Below, piece by piece: positions 1 through 5,091 of a DNA stretch of 5,091 nucleotides. Each line of letters starts with the position of its first letter. Within the stretch, counting starts at the first letter, position 1. The notes beneath the pieces were generated by a model. The model was not told where the DNA came from and searched no databases. It saw only the letters and a program-made list of their open reading frames with translations. The DNA lies in contig URNE01000211.1 of assembly GCA_900549045.1 (NCBI GenBank), positions 1 through 5,091 on the forward strand, read 5' to 3'. Origin of the DNA: an uncultured bacterium (GTDB lineage: Bacteria; Verrucomicrobiota; Lentisphaeria; Victivallales; UBA1829). The position numbers and the translations under genes were made by a program.

Positions 1-3000
1 ATCGACGGCAAGTTCCTTTTTTTTTTTTTTTTTCTTCCTCCGAAAAAACTTCCGCGTTCCGCATTCTTTCATCCGAAAAAAGATGAGGAGACCGAGCTGG
101 CGACCTATGCGCAGTATCTTGCGTTTTACAAAAAACTTGGAAAATACAATCCGCAGAATCCGACCGTCTGCATTTTCTCCGGCAACGGCGGCGGAGACCT
201 TGAGACGCTTGTCGATGCGCTTGAACGCAAGGGGCTCAACGTTGTCGGAATCTCCGGCATGATGGAACGCATCAGACTGCTGGAAGCGGTCAAGCCGTCG
301 CTGATTATCTATCAGCCGCATGGACGTCTTTCGATGAACGATCCCGATGCGATGCTTGCGGCGCTGAAGCGTCTGAACATTCCGGTATACTGTCCGATCA
401 AAGTCAGTCAGCCGTATGAGGAGTATCTGCGCGACCAGCGCGGCATGACGGGCGGGATGCTCAGCCAGAGCGTCATCATGCCCGAGCTCGACGGCGGCGC
501 GGTTCCGTTCGTCCTTTCCGCGCTTTTCCCGAACCGGCGCGGACTGATGGAGTTCCGCATGATTCCGGACCGGCTTGAGCGTTTCGTTTCGATGGTGCGC
601 AAGACGGTTGATCTGAAGCGCAAGCCGAACGCGGAAAAGAAGATTGCGATCATCTATTACAAGGGTCCCGGCCAGAACGCGCTGAATGCCGCGGGTCTGG
701 AAGTCGGCGACTCGCTTCTGAACACGCTGAAGCATCTGAAGAGTCAAGGTTTCACAACCGGCGACTTGCCTGCGACTCCGGAGGAGCTGAACCGGAAAAT
801 CCAGGAAAACGCCGCGGTTTTCGGAACCTATGCGAAAGGGGCGGTTGAAAGATTCATTCAGACTGCGCGTGTTGAACTCATTCCGCCGGAAGAGTATCTT
901 TCCTGGATTCGCAAGACCATGCCGGAGGAACTTTATGCGGAGGTGGAAAAGCAGAACGGCCCCGTTCCCGGCAATTATTTCACTGTGGAAAAAGACGGCA
1001 AAAAGTGCATGGCGCTCGGAATGCTGCGGTTCGGGAATATCGTGATTCTCCCGCAGGGACTTCCCGCCGTCGGCGACGATACGAACAAGATTATCCACGG
1101 CGTCAAGCAGGCGCCCGCGCACACCTACATCGCCACGTATCTCTGGATCCGTCATAAATTCGGCGCGGATGCGTTGATGCATTTCGGCACGCACGGAAGT
1201 CTGGAGTTCACTCCATGGAAACAGATCGCTCTCTCCAGCTTCGACTGGCCGGATGTGCTGATCGGCGATCTGCCGCATTACTATCTTTACGTTATCAACA
1301 ACATCGGCGAAGCGCTGATTGCGAAACGCCGCTCCTACGCCACGATGGTCAGTCATCTGACCGCTCCGTTCATGAATGCGGGAAGCTACGGGAAACTGCA
1401 TGAGATCGAAGAGAAAATCGAAGCGTATGAAAGCGCGGAATCCGCAATGCTCAAGGATGAATACCGCAAATCGATCGTTGCAATGTCCGTGAAGGAGAAT
1501 CTGCATATCGACCTCAAGCTTTCCCCGGATTTCGCAAAGGGCGTCCTGAACCGCGAAGATCTGGAACGTTTGCACGGATATCTGCATGAAATCGAGGACA
1601 GCAAAGTCAATCGCGGTGTTTATGTTATCGGGCGTCCCTACTCCAAAGAGGAGGCGGACGAGACGGCGCGGCTGATGATGGTCGACGTCATTGCGGATCA
1701 GCTTTTCAAAGCGGATCTGGCAAGGAAAAAGGTTCTTGAAAAAGACCGCGACGACATTGTCTTTTTCAAGAAGAACTATCTTGATCCTGCGGGAGCGATG
1801 ATCGAGGAGGAGTTCCGGAACCCGAAATCCGTCGGAGCAACCGTTCCGGAAAAGCTGCCTGCCGCCGGACCATCTTCGGAGCGGATGAAAAAGATGCTGG
1901 AAGGAATGCCGCCTCAGATGCGTGAGGCGTTTGAAAAAATGCCGCCGGAAGAACGTCGTGGAATGATGTCCGCCATGAACGGGCGCATGAGCCGTGCTCC
2001 GCGCGCAGCAAAACCGAAACTTACCGCAATGGCGGAGGCGCACCGGATGCGTCAGGCTCTGATTGATTCGACGCGGCGTGAACTGGAATCCGTCGTGAAC
2101 GCGTTCTCCGGCGGATACCTGTTCCCGTCTCCCGGCGGCGATCCCGTCGGCAACCCCGACACGATCCCGACTGGACGCAATCTTTACGGCATTGATCCGG
2201 AGCGCACACCGACGCGGGAGAGCTATGCGGTCGGCCGCAAACTCGGGCAGGCGCTGATCGAAGCCAAACTCAGGAAAACCGGAAAGTATCCGAAGAAGGC
2301 GGCGTTCACCCTCTGGGGCGGCGAATTCATCCGCGGGCAGGGGACGAATATCGGGGAAATCTTCTTCCTCCTCGGCGTGGAACCTGTTTGGGATTCGCGC
2401 GGACGCGTCCAGGACGTCCGCCTCATTCCCGATTCGGAACTGAAGCGTCCGCGCATAGACGTGCTCGTTCAGACCTCCGGGCAGTTCCGCGGGGCGGCAA
2501 CCAGCCGGATGCGTCTCATCGACAAGGCTGTCAAGCTCGCCGCGGAAGCGCCGGCCGGAGAATTCGGAAATTATGTGCGCGAGGGCTCCGAGGCGGCTGT
2601 GCGCACGATGATTGAAGGCGGAATGTCGCCGGAGCAGGCGCGTTCCCTGCGCAACGCGCGAATCTTCGGCGGAGTCAACGGCAATTTCGGAACCGGCGTC
2701 ACCGGGCTTGTGCAGGCGGGCGACCGCTGGGAGGACAGCAAGGTCATCGCCGATCTCTATCTGAACAACATGGGCGCTCTCTACACCGACGAGCACTGGG
2801 GTGAATCCGTTCCGGGAGTTTTCCGCGCCGCCATGCAGAACACCGACACGGTCATTCAGCCGCGCTCTTCCAACTCCTGGGGACCGCTTTCGCTGGATCA
2901 TGTCTACGAGTTCATGGGCGGTGTCAATCTGGCAATCCGCAATGTGACGGGCAAAGAACCGGATGCGTATTTCAACGATCTCCGCACGCCGGGCCGCGCG

Positions 3001-3696
3001 AAAATCCAGGATGCTGAAGAGGCCGCCATGGTAGAAGCCCGCAGTACCGTTCTGAACCCGAAATACATCCGCGAAATGATGGAGGAGGGACCCGGCGCCG
3101 CCGGAACGTTCGCAGAAGTCTTCCGCAACAGCTACGGCTGGAAAGTCATGAAGCCGGATATGCTCAAAGATCATCTGTTCGACGAGTATAAAGCGGTTTA
3201 CATCGACGACAAGCTGAAGCTGAACATGCGAGAATATTTTGAGAAGAAGAATCCCGCCGCGCTTCAGGAGATGACCGCCGTTCTCATGGAAACCGCCCGG
3301 AAAGGGCTCTGGAAGACGGACGCCGCAACCCTGAAGCAGATTGCTCAGCTTCATGCCGAACTCGTCAGAAAATTCGGTCCGGGATGCAGCGGTTTTGTCT
3401 GCAACAACGCCAAACTCCGCGAGTTCATCGCGCGGAATCTCGCCGATCAGCCGCTGAAACAGGAGTATTCCAGACAGATCGAGCGTGTGCGCACTCCTTC
3501 CGGCTCTTCCGCGCAGCCAAAGGACAAAAAGGAGGAGGTCGAGGGGATGACTCTGAAAAAGCAGGAGATCATCCGCCCGGAAGAGGAAAAAACGCCCGTC
3601 GCCAGACGCACAATGCTTATTCTGGTTCTCGCTCTTGTGGCAATCGCTCTGGCGGCCTTCCGATTCGGACGCAAGCGGGACGAAGGGGAGAAGTGA
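1..3696 (+). CDS. CobN/HmuS-like chelatase, C-terminally membrane-anchored (5' end outside window)
   Basis: This is a large CobN/BchH-superfamily (class I chelatase large subunit) protein. The frame is open from base 1, so the 1231 codons seen lack the N-terminus; the ATG at 259 is internal, since family-like sequence (GKYNPQNPTVCIFSGNGG) precedes it and no ribosome binding site lies before it. Counting from the first codon, family signatures are a PELDG segment (161-165), HFGTHG (394-399), GGDP...TGRNLYGIDP (712-733), LWGGEFIRGQGTNIG...PVWD (771-798), SGQFRG (826-831) and a CX4C segment, CSGFVC (1129-1134). A charged linker (about 1165-1203) leads to a membrane helix (about 1204-1220) and a basic tail. 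True CobN inserts cobalt into a corrin with CobS and CobT and is soluble; none of those partners is seen here. The membrane anchor, the RGQGTNIG variant and the GFVCNNAKLREF tail fit HmuS, which removes iron from heme in anaerobes. The superfamily is certain and the HmuS role is inferred. A Met-rich insert and an N-terminal T tract are described separately. Confidence 0.9.
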   Translation: MDGKFLFFFFFLPPKKLPRSAFFHPKKDEETELATYAQYLAFYKKLGKYNPQNPTVCIFSGNGGGDLETLVDALERKGLNVVGISGMMERIRLLEAVKPSLIIYQPHGRLSMNDPDAMLAALKRLNIPVYCPIKVSQPYEEYLRDQRGMTGGMLSQSVIMPELDGGAVPFVLSALFPNRRGLMEFRMIPDRLERFVSMVRKTVDLKRKPNAEKKIAIIYYKGPGQNALNAAGLEVGDSLLNTLKHLKSQGFTTGDLPATPEELNRKIQENAAVFGTYAKGAVERFIQTARVELIPPEEYLSWIRKTMPEELYAEVEKQNGPVPGNYFTVEKDGKKCMALGMLRFGNIVILPQGLPAVGDDTNKIIHGVKQAPAHTYIATYLWIRHKFGADALMHFGTHGSLEFTPWKQIALSSFDWPDVLIGDLPHYYLYVINNIGEALIAKRRSYATMVSHLTAPFMNAGSYGKLHEIEEKIEAYESAESAMLKDEYRKSIVAMSVKENLHIDLKLSPDFAKGVLNREDLERLHGYLHEIEDSKVNRGVYVIGRPYSKEEADETARLMMVDVIADQLFKADLARKKVLEKDRDDIVFFKKNYLDPAGAMIEEEFRNPKSVGATVPEKLPAAGPSSERMKKMLEGMPPQMREAFEKMPPEERRGMMSAMNGRMSRAPRAAKPKLTAMAEAHRMRQALIDSTRRELESVVNAFSGGYLFPSPGGDPVGNPDTIPTGRNLYGIDPERTPTRESYAVGRKLGQALIEAKLRKTGKYPKKAAFTLWGGEFIRGQGTNIGEIFFLLGVEPVWDSRGRVQDVRLIPDSELKRPRIDVLVQTSGQFRGAATSRMRLIDKAVKLAAEAPAGEFGNYVREGSEAAVRTMIEGGMSPEQARSLRNARIFGGVNGNFGTGVTGLVQAGDRWEDSKVIADLYLNNMGALYTDEHWGESVPGVFRAAMQNTDTVIQPRSSNSWGPLSLDHVYEFMGGVNLAIRNVTGKEPDAYFNDLRTPGRAKIQDAEEAAMVEARSTVLNPKYIREMMEEGPGAAGTFAEVFRNSYGWKVMKPDMLKDHLFDEYKAVYIDDKLKLNMREYFEKKNPAALQEMTAVLMETARKGLWKTDAATLKQIAQLHAELVRKFGPGCSGFVCNNAKLREFIARNLADQPLKQEYSRQIERVRTPSGSSAQPKDKKEEVEGMTLKKQEIIRPEEEKTPVARRTMLILVLALVAIALAAFRFGRKRDEGEK
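17..33 (+). repeat. 17-base poly-T tract inside the chelatase reading frame
   Basis: Seventeen consecutive T residues encode most of a Leu-Phe5-Leu stretch. At this length the frame stays open. By hand translation, losing one T brings a TGA at 260-262 into frame, and gaining one T brings a TGA at 84-86 into frame. The tract is therefore a potential on/off slippage switch, or alternatively a site where the read length is unreliable. Confidence 0.85.
31..81 (+). repeat. Imperfect 18-base direct repeat, 33-base (11-codon) period
   Basis: Bases 31-48 and 64-81 match at 15 of 18 positions, including an identical TCCGAAAAAA (39-48 and 72-81). The offset is 33 bases, so the reading frame is kept and the protein repeats as FLPPKK then FFHPKK. 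The second copy lies where HmuS/CobN-like proteins tend to have an aromatic-HP motif, so the first copy plus the T tract looks like a local insertion. Confidence 0.6.
1885..1989 (+). other. Methionine-rich insert with 11-residue internal repeat in the chelatase
   Basis: Window residues 629-663 contain nine methionines in 35 residues, with the repeated unit GMPPQMREAFE followed by KMPPEERRGMM (Met-Pro-Pro recurring after 11 residues). It sits between the HFGTHG half and the GGDP/TGRN half of the chelatase fold and is rich in charged residues and proline, as expected of a surface insert or flexible lid. Met-rich stretches can bind soft metals or provide heme ligands, but nothing in the sequence proves that here. 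Confidence 0.7.
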
Positions 3697-3728
3697 CGGA
3701 TCACACGAAAGCGGCGCGTAAATCCAAA

Positions 3729-3750
3729 AAAATTAGACGAATCTAATTTT
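3729..3750. promoter_or_regulatory. Operator-like perfect inverted repeat, copy 1 (possible weak terminator)
   Basis: Two perfect 9-base arms (AAAATTAGA and TCTAATTTT) flank a CGAA spacer; the 18-bp core AATTAGA-N4-TCTAATT (3731-3748) recurs at 3863-3880. It lies 32 bases after the chelatase stop codon and ends 4 bases before the -35 box of the next promoter, an ideal place for a repressor or activator. As RNA it could fold into a 9-bp stem with a CGAA loop followed by U-rich sequence and so help end the chelatase transcript, but only two of the nine pairs are G-C, so termination would be weak. No other terminator is visible between the two operons. Confidence 0.65.
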
Positions 3751-3754
3751 AAAT

Positions 3755-3782
3755 TTGCAAATGCCGCCGCATGGTGTATATT
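3755..3782 (+). promoter_or_regulatory. Sigma70-type promoter of the pseudopilin operon
   Basis: A -35 box TTGCAA (3755-3760) and a -10 box TATATT (3777-3782) are separated by 16 bases. Transcription would begin near 3789, giving a leader of about 130 bases before the ATG at 3919. The -10 box lies inside a perfect 5-3-5 palindrome, GTGTA-TAT-TACAC (3774-3786), which may be chance or a second regulator site. The upstream dyad abuts the -35 box. Confidence 0.6.
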
Positions 3783-3814
3783 ACACAGTAAATCAACTAA
3801 GAGCACATCTGAAG

Positions 3815-3858
3815 TTCTTGACTCCGAGACGCTTAAAAGGAAAAGCGGGAGTCAAGAA
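3815..3858 (+). promoter_or_regulatory. Long bulged hairpin in the pseudopilin operon leader
   Basis: A perfect 11-bp stem, TTCTTGACTCC (3815-3825) with GGAGTCAAGAA (3848-3858), is followed by a GAGA bulge on the 5' side (3826-3829) and an upper 5-bp stem, CGCTT (3830-3834) with AAGCG (3843-3847). The 8-base loop AAAAGGAA carries an AGGA. It lies downstream of the predicted transcription start, so it would be present in the mRNA leader. It is followed by A residues, not U residues, so it is not a terminator on this strand. It could stabilise the 5' end, bind a regulator, or sequester sequence; I recognise no known riboswitch or leader family. Confidence 0.65.
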
Positions 3859-3862
3859 AAAT

Positions 3863-3880
3863 AATTAGATTGCTCTAATT
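3863..3880. promoter_or_regulatory. Operator-like inverted repeat, copy 2
   Basis: Two perfect 7-base arms, AATTAGA and TCTAATT, flank a TTGC spacer. Both arms are identical to the core of the dyad at 3731-3748 while the spacer differs, which is the pattern expected of a binding site for a dimeric protein rather than a plain duplication. It sits 38 bases before the pseudopilin ATG, downstream of the predicted promoter, so a bound protein would act as a roadblock, by looping with copy 1 (132 bp away), or on a weaker undetected promoter. The half-sites resemble DtxR-type TTAGG/CCTAA sites and also some MarR-type sites; the regulator is not in the window. Confidence 0.65.
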
Positions 3881-3902
3881 TAAACAGAAACATCAACCAT
3901 TG

Positions 3903-3910
3903 AAAGGTGG
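3903..3910 (+). promoter_or_regulatory. Ribosome binding site of the pseudopilin gene
   Basis: AAAGGTGG ends 8 bases before the ATG at 3919, normal Shine-Dalgarno spacing. It overlaps the in-frame GTG at 3907 and so argues against that codon as the start. Confidence 0.75.
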
Positions 3911-3918
3911 ACGGCACA

Positions 3919-4776
3919 ATGAACATGCATCCGGACAGAAGAAACATTTCACATCTCAAGCGCAGATTCAACAGATTCACACTTATAGAGCTCCTTGTAG
4001 TAATTGCGATTATCGCAATCCTTGCAGGAATGCTCCTGCCGGCTCTCGGGGCGGCTCGAAACAAAGGGGTGGCGGTCAGCTGCATGGCGCGGTTGAAACA
4101 GATCGGAACAGCTCTGCAGCTTTATTCCGCGGATTTTGAGTATATTTGTCCCGCACGCGAATTTCTGATGGGCGGAGCTGGAAAATACTGGTGCGGAATG
4201 GGGTTGCCGAAGGAAGGCGGAAAAGATGTGATTGACTTCACTGCGGACGGTTATCTTTCTTCCTACCTCAAAAAGGCGGGAGTCGGCGCATCGGTCATGC
4301 AGGAACGCTCCACCAATGTCTTCATCTGTCCGGACGCCTCCGTGGAAAACATGCTGAACGGACAGAGCGTCGCCAAAGCGAACGGCGGCGGCTATGCAAT
4401 CAATTCGATCGTTCACCGCACGCCGATGATGTACGGAACGACGCTTTCCTCCGGAAAGTATGCGCCGGTCCGTCCGGGAAAAATCAAACGCCCGTCCGCC
4501 GTGGCGAGCATCGGAGACTCGGCGACCGTATCTTCCGCGGGAGAGCTTGCAGTCAACAATCTGCTGAGCTGCAACAAAACGCATTTCCGCCATGCGAAGA
4601 AGGCGAATGTGGTCTGGGTCGACGGGCATGCATCGGCAAATTCCGGATTCTATCATGCAAGTTCGAGCACAATGGGAACTGTGAATGCCTCCGTCGAGCA
4701 TGGAATCGGCTGTCTGAACGCAAGTTCAGACGACGACGGCGACGCTTCCCGCGATCTTTACGGCGTCCGTGAATAA
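3919..4776 (+). CDS. Type II pseudopilin-like protein with H-X9-DG motif
   Basis: This 285-residue protein has a prepilin N-terminus: a basic leader of 19 residues, then FTLIELLVVIAIIAIL from F20, with the conserved glutamate E24 at mature position 5 and a hydrophobic helix to about residue 43. The segment CMARLKQIGTALQLYSADF follows, as is usual after the helix. Near the end lies H225-X9-D235-G236, the H-X9-DG signature of planctomycete and Lentisphaerota pseudopilins. Such proteins are inserted in the inner membrane and may assemble into short pilus- or secretion-like fibres; the role of this subfamily is unknown. The residue before the expected cleavage point is R19, not the usual glycine. 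An acidic DDDGDASRD stretch (271-279) resembles a calcium-binding loop. The ATG at 3919 is preferred over the GTG at 3907 because of the ribosome binding site. It is first in an operon with the secreted-protein gene after it. Family is clear; function is not. Confidence 0.92.
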   Translation: MNMHPDRRNISHLKRRFNRFTLIELLVVIAIIAILAGMLLPALGAARNKGVAVSCMARLKQIGTALQLYSADFEYICPAREFLMGGAGKYWCGMGLPKEGGKDVIDFTADGYLSSYLKKAGVGASVMQERSTNVFICPDASVENMLNGQSVAKANGGGYAINSIVHRTPMMYGTTLSSGKYAPVRPGKIKRPSAVASIGDSATVSSAGELAVNNLLSCNKTHFRHAKKANVVWVDGHASANSGFYHASSSTMGTVNASVEHGIGCLNASSDDDGDASRDLYGVRE

Positions 4777-4782
4777 AGGAGG
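4776..4782 (+). promoter_or_regulatory. Ribosome binding site of the downstream secreted-protein gene
   Basis: AAGGAGG begins at the last base of the pseudopilin stop codon and ends 5 bases before the ATG at 4788. The strong match and the short gap indicate translation from the pseudopilin mRNA, possibly coupled. Confidence 0.8.
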
Positions 4783-4787
4783 CCGCG

Positions 4788-5091
4788 ATGAAGAAGAAAC
4801 TGTTTATTTTTACCGTAATCTGTCTTGGCGTCTGCGGTGTTGTCTGGGCGAACAGCGGAACGCGCGTAGGCGCCGCGAACATTCAGAGCGAGCTTCCCGC
4901 GTCTGCAGACAGACATCAGGAGCTCTCGGCGTTGATTTCAACGATGCTGCGGGTTTATCAGAACGGGGGGCCAGGGGCTCTGGAACGGTTTTTCCCGCTC
5001 TCTCCGGAAGAGCGGGAACTCATGAGAGCGGAGAGCGGAATCGCCCCGGTCGAAAAGTCTCTGGAGGTTTTGCGGAAACAGGGACGGCGGA
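4788..5091 (+). CDS. Secreted or periplasmic protein of unknown function (3' end outside window)
   Basis: The frame opens at ATG 4788 behind a strong ribosome binding site and stays open for 101 codons to the window edge, so the protein is incomplete. It starts with a Sec signal peptide: three lysines (2-4), a hydrophobic core (5-20) and a likely signal peptidase I site after VVWA (residue 21). There is no good lipobox, because C16 follows LGV. The mature part seen is polar and predicted helical, with ERFFPLSPEERELMRAESG about 60-80 residues in, and has no domain I recognise. The 11-base gap from the pseudopilin gene implies one operon, so the product probably acts with the pseudopilin at the cell envelope. 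Reality of the gene is well supported by signal peptide, ribosome binding site and spacing; function is unknown. Confidence 0.85.
   Translation, partial: MKKKLFIFTVICLGVCGVVWANSGTRVGAANIQSELPASADRHQELSALISTMLRVYQNGGPGALERFFPLSPEERELMRAESGIAPVEKSLEVLRKQGRR

Noticed and set aside
259..3696. Start of the chelatase gene at the ATG at 259
   Set aside because: The same frame is open back to base 1 and already encodes family-like sequence before 259, and no ribosome binding site precedes this ATG.
3384..3746. 120-codon + strand frame overlapping the chelatase 3' end
   Set aside because: It is an out-of-frame reading of the chelatase C-terminus with Arg- and Gln-rich composition, and it has no ribosome binding site.
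3447..3806. 119-codon minus strand frame over the chelatase end and spacer
   Set aside because: It runs through the chelatase gene in antisense and through the promoter and dyad region, and has no recognisable features.
3815..3858. Rho-independent terminator
   Set aside because: The stem is followed by A residues on the + strand and by AACTTC on the minus strand, so there is no U tract in either direction.
3729..3880. CRISPR array or insertion-sequence inverted repeats
   Set aside because: There are only two short dyads, no spacer-repeat series, no transposase and no target duplication.
3907..3918. GTG at 3907 as the pseudopilin start
   Set aside because: It lies within the Shine-Dalgarno sequence that correctly spaces the ATG at 3919, and no alternative ribosome binding site is seen upstream of it.
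3949..4701. 250-codon open frame on the minus strand across the pseudopilin gene
   Set aside because: It is antisense to a gene with unmistakable motifs, is rich in Arg, His, Cys and Ser as frame shadows usually are, and shows no domain or ribosome binding site.

Overview
The window most likely comes from an anaerobic bacterium of the PVC group, probably Lentisphaerota (Victivallis-like). This is inferred from two things: a short single-domain pseudopilin with an H-X9-DG motif and a charged residue instead of glycine before its FTLIEL segment, a gene style abundant in Lentisphaerota and Planctomycetota; and a membrane-anchored CobN-like chelatase of the HmuS type, known from gut anaerobes. 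No rRNA or housekeeping marker is present, so the assignment is by gene style only.

Layout. Bases 1-3696 hold the 3' part of one large + strand gene, open from the first base. It encodes a CobN/BchH-superfamily protein ending in a charged linker, one transmembrane helix and a basic tail. The nearest functional relative I recognise is HmuS, the heme dechelatase of Bacteroidetes heme-uptake loci, rather than true cobaltochelatase CobN. Its first 100 bases contain a 17-T tract and a short in-frame duplication, and its middle contains a methionine-rich insert. Bases 3697-3918 are an AT-rich regulatory region with a near-perfect sigma70-type promoter, two copies of an 18-bp dyad AATTAGA-N4-TCTAATT exactly 132 bp apart, and a long bulged hairpin between promoter and gene. 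Bases 3919-4776 encode the pseudopilin. Bases 4788-5091 hold the start of a secreted protein that runs off the window and is co-transcribed with the pseudopilin (11-bp gap, strong ribosome binding site).

How the parts may work together. The chelatase gene ends just before the first dyad, and the pseudopilin operon starts just after it. The two dyads bracket the promoter and leader of the pseudopilin operon, so that operon is probably controlled by a dimeric repressor. If that repressor is metal-responsive (the half-sites TTAGA/TCTAA resemble the DtxR-type TTAGG/CCTAA, but MarR-type sites also look like this), the pseudopilin and its secreted partner could belong to an iron or heme acquisition system together with the HmuS-like protein. 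That link is a hypothesis; the sequence itself shows only adjacency and the shared operator region.
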